Assembly: GCA_023413135.1 (NCBI GenBank)
Contig: JAEZQK010000022.1
Location: forward strand, 14,918-78,917
From: Bacillota bacterium
GTDB taxonomy: Bacteria; Bacillota; Clostridia; Christensenellales; Aristaeellaceae
DNA length: 64,000 nt
Direction: 5' to 3'
Shown: positions 56,941-64,000 of the stretch, in pieces
Position numbering within the stretch: the stretch's first letter is position 1
How the letters are laid out: each line of letters opens with the position of its first letter
Program-made: the position numbers and the translations under genes
The notes under the pieces: generated by a model
Databases searched by the model: none
Told to the model about the DNA's origin: nothing
What the model saw: the letters and a program-made list of their open reading frames with translations, nothing else

Positions 56941-57678
56941 ATGTACAAGCTGATCCTTGTGGAGGATGATTATCAGATCCGCAACGGGCTGAGCAGGTTT
57001 TTCCCATGGCAGCAGATCGGCTTTGAGCTTTTGCAAAGCTTTGAAAACGGCAGGCAGGCACTGGAGTATATCCGGGATAATCCTGTGGATGTGGTGCTCA
57101 CCGATATCCGCATGCCGGTGATGGATGGCCTTATGCTGGCGGAGGCGCTGAAAAGGGAGCATATCCCTTCCATGGTGGTGGTGATCAGTGCTTACCGGGA
57201 TTTTGAGTATGCCCGCAGGGCCGTGAACCTTGGCATACGCCATTACATGGTCAAATCCACCAAGTACGATGAATTGATTGACGTCTTCAAGAATATCAAG
57301 CAGGAGCTGGACGAGTCTGCTGCCCAGGAACAAATACCGCCCCCCGCGCATGAGGAGGAGCATGGGGACAGGATCATTGCAAAGATCACTCAGCACATTT
57401 TAAGCAGTATGGCCACCGCCAGCCTTCAGACGGCAGCGGCCCACGTGAATTTGAACCCCGTTTACTTAAGCCGCTACTTCAAGAGCAAGACAGGCACCCA
57501 CTTTATCGACTATCTGATCAGCGTCAAGATGAAGCGCGCGGCGGAGCTTTTGCAGGCCAGGGAAAGCAGGATATCCAAGATCAGCGAGATGGTGGGGTAC
57601 AGCAATGAAAAAAACTTCTCCCGGGCGTTTAAAAAGTATTTTGGCGTCAGTCCCAACGAATACCGCAAACTGGTTTAA
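56941..57678 (+). CDS. Response regulator with AraC-type DNA-binding domain (YesN-like)
   Basis: The product is 245 aa from ATG 56941 with GGGAGGAG. The receiver domain (residues 1-120) has the acidic pair in LVEDDYQ, the phospho-acceptor Asp in VVLTDIRMP (near 56) and the Lys in YMVKSTKYDE. The AraC domain (residues 140-245) has TASLQTAAAHVNLNPVYLSRYFKSKTGTHFIDYLISVKM and ISEMVGYSNEKNFSRAFKKYFGVSPNEYR. It is shorter than typical YesN, as the linker is brief. It controls the nearby sugar operon by inference. Confidence 0.94.
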   Translation: MYKLILVEDDYQIRNGLSRFFPWQQIGFELLQSFENGRQALEYIRDNPVDVVLTDIRMPVMDGLMLAEALKREHIPSMVVVISAYRDFEYARRAVNLGIRHYMVKSTKYDELIDVFKNIKQELDESAAQEQIPPPAHEEEHGDRIIAKITQHILSSMATASLQTAAAHVNLNPVYLSRYFKSKTGTHFIDYLISVKMKRAAELLQARESRISKISEMVGYSNEKNFSRAFKKYFGVSPNEYRKLV

Positions 57679-59488
57679 GCGGATAAGAAGGCGGGGCATA
57701 CATAGCGTATCGGTTTCGGGGCGCTTTTTCTGGCAGCGGCTTTTGACGCTTTTGCCGGGCGCGCTGCTGCCGCTTTTGCTCTTTGGAATCGTTATCATCG
57801 TGGCGCTGAGGGGCAGCATATCCGCCTGGACGGATTCTAACAACCGCAACCGTCTTTTACAAACCCAGAACCAGATCGAATTGATCATCGGTGAAATGGA
57901 TTCCCTCAACATCACCTTCAGCGTGAATTTTGATATCACCAGCATCCTTATGCGTTCCATGCTGCGGGAAAACTATAACAGCAGCCTTCAGGACGTGAAC
58001 AAGCTGACCAAAAACTATCTGATTCCCGCCGTGGCCGCCCGGCCTTATGTTCACTCGCTGTATATTTACATGGATAACCCCTACGGGCGCTTTTTAACCG
58101 ATACCGATTACCTGGTGACACTGGACAAGTTTTATGATACCACCTGGCATGAAAGTTACCTGCGCCAGAAGGAAATGGACAGGTCCTTTGACAGCGATCT
58201 TAGGGAGTTGAAGCGGTACGCCTTTGAAAAGCAGGCCACACAGGTCATCACGCTGTACAAGCGGTTTTTTCTCCAGCAGGGTGTGGTGGTGCTGAACCTC
58301 CATAAAAAGTATTTTGACCGGCAGCTTCAAAAACAGGCCGCTTTCTCCGGCCAGCAGCTTCTGGTGCTAAGCGCCGATGGGCAAGTGCTGATGCAAAGCA
58401 GCGCGGGTCCCGTTCCCTCCCGGGAGGATACCGCCGCCATCACCGCCCATCCTTCCGCCACCATTCCTGATTATAAAATGAATGGCAAGCATTATCAAAT
58501 CACCCGTGTCATATCCGACCTGTATGGCTGGACCTATTTGTCCATGACGCCGCTGACGGATCTGTACGCACTGCCCAACCAGGTGATATTCATCGTTATT
58601 CTGGCCATGATCCTCATGGCCGTCCTCTGCCTGGTCTATTCCGTGATGTATGCCAAGCAGTCCCGGGACAGCATCATGAAGATTTTCGCGCTCCTGGAAG
58701 CCATTGAGCACCGCGAGCCCCTGCCTGCCATCGCGCCCAGGCACAACGACGCCTACACCGCGCTCATGCACAACATTATCAAAAATTTCGCCAGCCAGAA
58801 CGAATTGAGAAATCTTTTGGAGCAAAAGAAGGTGGAGGCGAAGATGCTGGAGCTCACTGCCCTGAAAGCCCAGATCAACCCCCATTTTCTGTTTAATACC
58901 CTCCAGTCCATCTACTGGATGAGCTTTGACCGCATGGGCGGGCCCAATGACGTAAGCGCCATGATCGAAAACATGACGGATATCCTGCAGTACAGCATGG
59001 ATTCATCAGACGACATGGTGCCTCTTTCCCTGGAAATCAAGAATACTAAGGCGTACATATCCCTTCAGCACATGCGTTATCAGCAGCGCTTTTCGGTGAA
59101 CTGGGAAATTGATGACGATGCAATGCCCTATTATACCGTCAAGCTTCTGCTGCAGCCCCTGATTGAAAACGCCATCCAGCACGGCATTGATTGGGATACC
59201 CGGGAGCAGCTGCATATCTTGATCCGCGTCCGCCTGATGGAGGATGGGATAGAGGTTACGGTGAAGGATGATGGCAGGGGTATTCCGCCGGATAAACTGT
59301 TTGCTTTAAAGCATCAGCTGGAAAGCCCAAATGATGACGGGCATATCGGCCTTGCCAACTGCCACCGGCGGTTGTGCCTTACCTTTGGCCCCGCGTACGG
59401 ACTGCAGCTTGAAAGCGAAAACGGGCTGCGGGTGTCCATCCGCCTGCCGAAGATTACCGGCGGGCAGCCCGCCGGCCGGATGCCGTAG
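57605..59488 (+). CDS. Sensor histidine kinase (YesM-like)
   Basis: The product is up to 627 aa. The ATG at 57605 overlaps the regulator gene by 74 bases and has only a GGTGGGG-like site, but no later start gives TM1, so it is retained. TM1 is TLLPGALLPLLLFGIVIIVALRG, an extracellular sensor of about 240 residues follows, and TM2 is IFIVILAMILMAVLCLVYSVM. The kinase has KAQINPHFLFNTLQSIYW (phospho-His), PLIENAIQHGI and DDGRGIP. It forms a two-component pair with the YesN-like protein. Confidence 0.92.
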   Translation: MKKTSPGRLKSILASVPTNTANWFKRIRRRGIHSVSVSGRFFWQRLLTLLPGALLPLLLFGIVIIVALRGSISAWTDSNNRNRLLQTQNQIELIIGEMDSLNITFSVNFDITSILMRSMLRENYNSSLQDVNKLTKNYLIPAVAARPYVHSLYIYMDNPYGRFLTDTDYLVTLDKFYDTTWHESYLRQKEMDRSFDSDLRELKRYAFEKQATQVITLYKRFFLQQGVVVLNLHKKYFDRQLQKQAAFSGQQLLVLSADGQVLMQSSAGPVPSREDTAAITAHPSATIPDYKMNGKHYQITRVISDLYGWTYLSMTPLTDLYALPNQVIFIVILAMILMAVLCLVYSVMYAKQSRDSIMKIFALLEAIEHREPLPAIAPRHNDAYTALMHNIIKNFASQNELRNLLEQKKVEAKMLELTALKAQINPHFLFNTLQSIYWMSFDRMGGPNDVSAMIENMTDILQYSMDSSDDMVPLSLEIKNTKAYISLQHMRYQQRFSVNWEIDDDAMPYYTVKLLLQPLIENAIQHGIDWDTREQLHILIRVRLMEDGIEVTVKDDGRGIPPDKLFALKHQLESPNDDGHIGLANCHRRLCLTFGPAYGLQLESENGLRVSIRLPKITGGQPAGRMP

Positions 59489-59574
59489 GTTTGAGGTTGC
59501 CCCTTTCCATGACTTATGGTACCATACAGGGGAAATCTGCCAGAAAATTTCCGGCCTTGACTTGGGAGTGCATC

Positions 59575-61110
59575 ATGAAAAAGCAATACCTTATCGGCAT
59601 CGACGTGGGGACCTCCGGCGCAAAATGCATCCTGATGGATAAGCAGGGTGGCGTCTTCGCTTCCTCCACCCAGGAGTACCCCTTGTATACGCCCCGGCCC
59701 GGCTGGGCGGAGCAGAATCCCTGCGATTGGTGGGAAGCCGTGAAGCGTGGCTTGAATGCGGTTTTATCCAAAGCAGGCGTTTTAAAAGCTGATCTGGCTG
59801 GCGTAAGCTTTTCCGGGCAGATGCACGGGCTTGTGGCGCTGGATAAGGACAACAAGGTCATCCGCCCGGCGTTTTTATGGTGCGACCAGCGCAGCCAGCC
59901 CCAGTGCGACCGGCTGATAGAAAAGGCCGGGGGACTTGACAGCTTGCTTGGCTATACAAACAACACCATGCTTTCCGGCTATACGGGAGGCAAGCTAATA
60001 TGGCTTCGTGAAGAGGAGCCGGAGAACTTTGAGCGGATGCGCGTATTTCTTTGCCCCAAGGATTACATCCGGTATCTTCTTTGCGGGGAAATCGCCATGG
60101 ATGCGTCGGAGGCCTCCGGCACGGGCTTTTTCAATACGCAAAACCGTGCTTGGTCGGAGGAATTGATCACTATCGCCAGCCTTCCCCGAAGTATCTTCCC
60201 GCCCGTGGGAGAATCCATCGACCTGGCGGGCTGCGTAACGCGGGAAGCTGCCAAGCAGACGGGATTGCCCGAAGGGCTCAAAGTATACATGGGCGGCGGC
60301 GACGCGGTGATCCAGACCACGGGCTCCGGGCTGATAAAGCCCGGCAGGATTGGCGTGGTGATCGGTACCGCAGGGAACGTATCCATGGGGTTGGACAGGT
60401 TTTACCGTAATCCCGGCGGAAAGCTGCAAATGTTCTGCAACAATGCGCCGCATATGTATCACGCCTTCGGCTGCAACCTGACGGCGGGGGGTGCATACCG
60501 CTGGTACCGGGATGCGCTCTGCGAGCAGGATGTGGAATTGGCGGCACGGACGGGCCGGAACGTGTACGAGGTGATGGGGGAGAGCGCACAAATGTCTCCG
60601 CCCGGCTCCAATGGCGTGATCTTCGTGCCTTACCTTTCCGGGGAGCGCTGTCCTTACCCTGACCCCAACGCCCGGGGCATGTTCTACGGGCTAACGCTGG
60701 GCACGCGGCGGTGCGACGTTACCCGCGCCGTGATGGAGGGGGTCACCTATGCATTCAAGCAGGTGGCGGATGTCATCTGCTCATTTATCCCGGGCAGCGA
60801 AGTGATCGTATCCGGCGGCGGCTCGGCTTCCCCTTTGTGGCGGCAGATATTGGCGGATGTGTTCGGTTTGCCGGTGTACACGCTGTCGGCCTCCAGCGAG
60901 GGCGGCGCCTTCGGCGCGGCCATGGCGGCGGGGGTGGGCGCAGGCGTCTTCCGCGATTTTGACGAGGCGGTGTCCATCCTAAAAGTGGAAACGGAAACGT
61001 TGCCGGATTTGCGAAACCAGGCGGCCTACCGGGATGGATTTTCCATGTACGGCGAAATGTATCATGCCATGAAGCCTGTATTTGACAAGGGCGCGGCGCT
61101 GGGGATGTAG
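59575..61110 (+). CDS. xylB: FGGY-family carbohydrate kinase, xylulokinase-like
   Basis: The product is 511 aa from ATG 59575 with TGGGAG. It starts YLIGIDVGTSGAKCILMD (ATP site), has LAGVSFSGQMHGLVALDKDNKVIRPAFLWCDQRS, typical of xylulokinases, then GGGDAVIQTTGSGLIKPG and the C-terminal VSGGGSASPLWRQILADVFGLPVY. The length suits XylB. It phosphorylates a ketopentose such as D-xylulose, though related FGGY sugars cannot be excluded. It lies in a plus-strand run with the regulators. Confidence 0.88.
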   Translation: MKKQYLIGIDVGTSGAKCILMDKQGGVFASSTQEYPLYTPRPGWAEQNPCDWWEAVKRGLNAVLSKAGVLKADLAGVSFSGQMHGLVALDKDNKVIRPAFLWCDQRSQPQCDRLIEKAGGLDSLLGYTNNTMLSGYTGGKLIWLREEEPENFERMRVFLCPKDYIRYLLCGEIAMDASEASGTGFFNTQNRAWSEELITIASLPRSIFPPVGESIDLAGCVTREAAKQTGLPEGLKVYMGGGDAVIQTTGSGLIKPGRIGVVIGTAGNVSMGLDRFYRNPGGKLQMFCNNAPHMYHAFGCNLTAGGAYRWYRDALCEQDVELAARTGRNVYEVMGESAQMSPPGSNGVIFVPYLSGERCPYPDPNARGMFYGLTLGTRRCDVTRAVMEGVTYAFKQVADVICSFIPGSEVIVSGGGSASPLWRQILADVFGLPVYTLSASSEGGAFGAAMAAGVGAGVFRDFDEAVSILKVETETLPDLRNQAAYRDGFSMYGEMYHAMKPVFDKGAALGM

Positions 61111-61129
61111 GATTGGAGATGGAGGCAGC

Positions 61130-62086
61130 ATGGATATTGTCCCTTTCGAAAAAGATCACATCCGGGAAGCGGGCGAACTGCTGTGGGAAGCCTACCAAGC
61201 CGAGCGTACTGCCGTGCCGGTTCTTCCGGACAGCGGCGATGCCGGTTTTTTTGCCCGGATGGCATCGGAGCTTGCCGGGAACGGCCTGGGTGTTGCCGCG
61301 GTGGAAGAAGGCAGGCTGCAGGGCTTTCTGACCGGCATGGCGGTGGGGGAGCTCTTTGGTACGAGCCGGGGCATTTACATCCCCATATACGGCCATGGTG
61401 CAAAGGGGCGGGACAGGCAGCTTTTGTATCACCAACTATATGCGGCCGCATCGGACATATGGGTGCGCAAGGGCCATCTTTCCCATGTGATCACCATGTA
61501 TGCCCATGACGATCAGGCGGTGAACGCCTGGTTCCGGCAGGATTTTGGCCTGCGCTGCGTGGACGCCATCCGCCCGCTTCATGAAGCTTTGGTCAGCGGA
61601 AAAGAAAGCTTCGATATCCGCCGGATAAAGCCTGAAGATGCCGGAGCTTTGCTTGAACTGCACCGGGAGCATTGGCAGTATTACAAAAACGCCCCCATGT
61701 TCATGCATGTGCAAGAGGACTGTACCCTGGAGGAACTGCGCAGCTGGCTTTCTGAAAAAGATCAGTACATTTGGGCGGCATTTGAAAACGGCGCGCCTGC
61801 GGCCTATATGATGCTTCGCCACGGCGGCGAAACCTTTGCCTCCGACGATGAAATGTCCATGAACATCTGCGGCGCGTACGTCAAGACGAATTTTAGGGGA
61901 ACGGGCTATGGCGCGGCGATACTTCAAACAATTGTAGGCTGGCTTCGGGAAAATGGCTTTGTGCGGCTGGGCGTGGACTATGAGTCCTTTAATATCTACG
62001 GCAGCCGTTTCTGGCAAAAGCATTTCACCGCCTTCACCTACAGCCTGACAAGGCGGATTGATGAGCGGACCCAAATTGGCTCCTGA
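61130..62086 (+). CDS. Double GNAT N-acetyltransferase
   Basis: The product is 318 aa from ATG 61130 with GGAGG. The first GNAT-like half covers residues 1-145 (ending LSHVITMYAHDDQAVNAWFRQDFGLRCVDAIRPL). The second half holds a full acetyl-CoA site, ICGAYVKTNFRGTGYGAAILQTIVGWL, and GVDYESFNIYGSRFWQKHF. Its substrate is unknown. It follows the kinase by 19 bp, so it is in the same operon. Confidence 0.87.
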   Translation: MDIVPFEKDHIREAGELLWEAYQAERTAVPVLPDSGDAGFFARMASELAGNGLGVAAVEEGRLQGFLTGMAVGELFGTSRGIYIPIYGHGAKGRDRQLLYHQLYAAASDIWVRKGHLSHVITMYAHDDQAVNAWFRQDFGLRCVDAIRPLHEALVSGKESFDIRRIKPEDAGALLELHREHWQYYKNAPMFMHVQEDCTLEELRSWLSEKDQYIWAAFENGAPAAYMMLRHGGETFASDDEMSMNICGAYVKTNFRGTGYGAAILQTIVGWLRENGFVRLGVDYESFNIYGSRFWQKHFTAFTYSLTRRIDERTQIGS

Positions 62087-62202
62087 AAACTTGCTGTCAA
62101 TTGGCTCTTTGGCAATCCGCTCAAGGCCTTTATACTATCCTCGTGAAGGATCGGATATGATTGTTTGTATGATGGGCGAATCTTTCACAAGGAGGATGCG
62201 GG

Positions 62203-63342
62203 ATGCGTTACAACAGTCTTGGAGCAGAAGGCCAAGCGGTCTCCCGGTTTGGCATGGGCTGCATGCGGTATCCGAAAACCACGGATGAAGGCGGACGGGA
62301 GATTACCGATGAGGCCGAGGCCGTCAAAATGATCCGCTACGCCATTGACCACGGGGTGAATTACTTCGATACGGCCTATGCCTACGGCGACAGCGAGGAA
62401 ATTCTGGGCCGTGCCCTGATGGGCGGATACCGGGAGAAGGTCGTCGTCGCCACAAAAATCCCGGTCTGCGATGTAAAAAGCAGCGAGGACTATCAAACCT
62501 ACTTCCGCAAGCAGGCAGAAAGGCTTAAAACCGGCTATATCGATATATACCTCATGCATTGCCTGGACCGGTCCAATTGGGAAATCGTGAAAAAGACGGA
62601 TGGCATCCGCTGCATGGAAGAATTGAAGGCGCAGGGGAAAATCAAAAAGTTCGGCTTCTCCTTCCATGGCAATTATGAAGTTTTTCAGGAAATCGTGGAT
62701 GCCTACCCGTGGGACATATGCATGATACAGCTGAACATCCTGGACCAAAACCACCAGGCAGGGGTCAAGGGCCTCACATACGCCGCCCGCAAGGGCATTC
62801 CCGTAGTTGTCATGGAGCCATTGAAGGGCGGGCTTCTTGGCGGAGATCCGCCGGAAAAGGTGAAGCGGCTTCTTGAAAATTACGCGGAACAAAGATCGCT
62901 TGTGGAATGGGCGATGAGGTGGCTCTACAATTTCAGCGAGGTCAAGGTGGTTTTAAGCGGTGTCAGCAGCATGGAGCAACTGCGCGACAATATCAGGATA
63001 TTTGACGATGCCAGGACGGATGTTTTGGGTGAAAGCGACTTTGAACTCATCCAAAGCATCAAGGAAACCTATGAAGGCCTTGTGAAAGTGGGATGTACGG
63101 GCTGCGGATACTGCATGCCGTGCCCCGCAGGGGTCAATATTCCGGAAATATTCAAGATTTACAACGACGCGGGCCTTTCGCCCTGGGATTTGTTCGGCAA
63201 GACATTTTATTCCCTGGTGGTTGCCAATTCCGGCGGTGGCGCCGCCAACTGCCTGGAATGCGGGCGGTGCGAGTTAAAATGCCCGCAGCATTTAAGTATC
63301 ATGAACACGCTTAAGGAAGCCCATAGCCTGATGAAGAGTTAG
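62203..63342 (+). CDS. Aldo/keto reductase with C-terminal 4Fe-4S motifs
   Basis: The product is 379 aa with AAGGAGG. Residues 1-280 form the aldo/keto reductase barrel: FGMGCMRYPKT at the start, YFDTAYAYGDSE (Asp and Tyr), VVATKIPV (Lys) and DIYLMHCLDR (His). The C-terminal part has two Cys clusters, VGCTGCGYCMPCPAGV and NCLECGRCELKCPQHL, that could bind two 4Fe-4S clusters. This subgroup is common in anaerobic Clostridia. It may reduce a sugar aldehyde using ferredoxin or NADPH. Confidence 0.92.
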   Translation: MRYNSLGAEGQAVSRFGMGCMRYPKTTDEGGREITDEAEAVKMIRYAIDHGVNYFDTAYAYGDSEEILGRALMGGYREKVVVATKIPVCDVKSSEDYQTYFRKQAERLKTGYIDIYLMHCLDRSNWEIVKKTDGIRCMEELKAQGKIKKFGFSFHGNYEVFQEIVDAYPWDICMIQLNILDQNHQAGVKGLTYAARKGIPVVVMEPLKGGLLGGDPPEKVKRLLENYAEQRSLVEWAMRWLYNFSEVKVVLSGVSSMEQLRDNIRIFDDARTDVLGESDFELIQSIKETYEGLVKVGCTGCGYCMPCPAGVNIPEIFKIYNDAGLSPWDLFGKTFYSLVVANSGGGAANCLECGRCELKCPQHLSIMNTLKEAHSLMKS

Positions 63343-63379
63343 TAGACTTTCGACTACAGAAGGTACGAAAGCAGCCGGT

Positions 63380-63589
63380 TTACTCCTTCCGTCACGGCTT
63401 CGCGGTGCCACCGATGGGCTCAATCGTCGCGGTGCTGCGCCGCTTGTCTCGCTCGTTTCGCCCATTTCCTCCACTCCGCCCATTTCTGCCACAGGCAGGG
63501 GCGGAGTTCCGGAACCTCCCTCAAGAGGGAGGCTTTCCAGAGGCTCCCTCTTGAGAGAGCTGTCACCCGAAGGGTGACTGAAGGAGTAG
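63380..63589. mobile_element. MITE-like element of about 210 bp
   Basis: The left end TACTCCTTCCGTCACGGC and the reverse complement of the right end (TACTCCTTCAGTCACCC) form imperfect terminal inverted repeats, each with an inner hairpin. A second pair, CCTCCCTCAAGAGGGAGG near 63516-63533, lies inside. No convincing gene is present. Confidence 0.55.
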
Positions 63590-63609
63590 AAGAGAGAGGC
63601 AAGCGCAAT

Positions 63610-63651
63610 TTCTGTAGTTGCCAGTGCACTAGTACTCTGGCAACTACAGAA
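63610..63651. repeat. Perfect 15-bp inverted repeat
   Basis: TTCTGTAGTTGCCAG (63610-63624) pairs with CTGGCAACTACAGAA (63637-63651) around a 12-base loop. No T-tract follows, so it is not a classical terminator. It lies in the noncoding end of the window. Confidence 0.65.
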
Positions 63652-63706
63652 GTTACGGAATATGGACGATTGCAAATTGCGCACCTGTTTCATCCCGGCT
63701 ACCAGG

Positions 63707-63880
63707 CTTAAGCGTCCGATTAATAATCAACCTACGAAGCCATATGGTTGTTGGATTATCTGCCAGGGATTGTGATTGCTTGGAAGGCACATTCATCTTT
63801 GCCTGAACGCCGTAGGGGCGATTATTAATCGCCAGCCAAGTGACATATCCTGACCGCAACATGCGGGCGATTAATAATGC
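63707..63880. repeat. Dispersed GGCGATTA/TAATCGCC palindromic repeats
   Basis: Several GATTAATAATC-like copies occur, including GGCGATTAT-TAATCGCC near 63818-63834 and GGGCGATTAATAATGCG near 63866-63882. They look like an intergenic repeat family. No gene is evident from 63343 to the window end. Confidence 0.5.
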
Positions 63881-64000
63881 GAATCAAGGGTTAAAAATGG
63901 AAAGCGAGCAAGCATAAAGCAGCGGCGAGTCTGCCAAAGAGATGCAAGAGCAAACCCTTGAAGGAGCGAACCTTGGAGGCGGCCTGAATGCCGGTCTTCT

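Overview
This window is a mosaic of prophage and chromosome from a fairly GC-rich member of the Bacillota, most likely class Clostridia. The case rests on strong GGAGG ribosome-binding sites, tRNA genes with an encoded CCA, a MoxR/DUF58/DUF4129 operon, a YesMN-type two-component system beside a carbohydrate ABC transporter, and REP/MITE-like repeats of the kind common in gut Clostridia. I cannot fix the genus.

From base 1 to about 33.9 kb lies most of a siphophage-type prophage, entered in the middle of its early region; no integrase, main CI-type repressor or left attachment site is in view. The replication module (about 1-11.2 kb) holds a DUF2800 nuclease-like protein, a DUF2815 ssDNA-binding-like protein, a family-A DNA polymerase, a primase/VapE helicase, a VRR-NUC nuclease, a SNF2-type helicase and a putative late-gene activator. 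A late operon follows: terminase, portal, a MuF head protein fused to an ADP-ribosyltransferase, scaffold, capsid, connectors, tail tube, tail chaperones with a clear -1 frameshift site, tape measure, tail proteins and fibre, then endolysin and holin. Two genes with promoters of their own sit antisense inside these modules (5796-6383 and 17099-17455) and look like lysogenically expressed morons.

From 33.9 to about 45.5 kb is an AT-richer accessory region. It opens with a three-gene cassette behind a LexA-type box: an unknown 325-aa protein, a four-helix membrane protein and a small broken gene. Then come a glycine-zipper protein and a membrane protein on the minus strand, a lone ATP-dependent DNA ligase, small phage HTH proteins, a Y-family polymerase with its own LexA-type box, an SRAP protein, a secreted protein, DUF3006 and a ComEC-like metallo-hydrolase. 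The region ends in four 12-bp tandem repeats and a tRNA-Pro/tRNA-Thr pair. The tRNA-Pro 3' end faces the prophage and is the best candidate for its right boundary.

From 46 kb on, the genes look like ordinary host chromosome: a secreted repeat protein, two metallo-hydrolases, DUF4129/DUF58/MoxR, an enolase-superfamily dehydratase, a CUT1 sugar ABC transporter (two permeases and a binding protein), a divergent YesN/YesM-type regulator pair, a xylulokinase-like kinase, a double GNAT protein and an aldo/keto reductase with Fe-S motifs. Together these form a sugar or sugar-acid uptake and catabolism locus. Noncoding stretches at 54.9-55.4 and 63.3-64 kb are filled with inverted-repeat elements.
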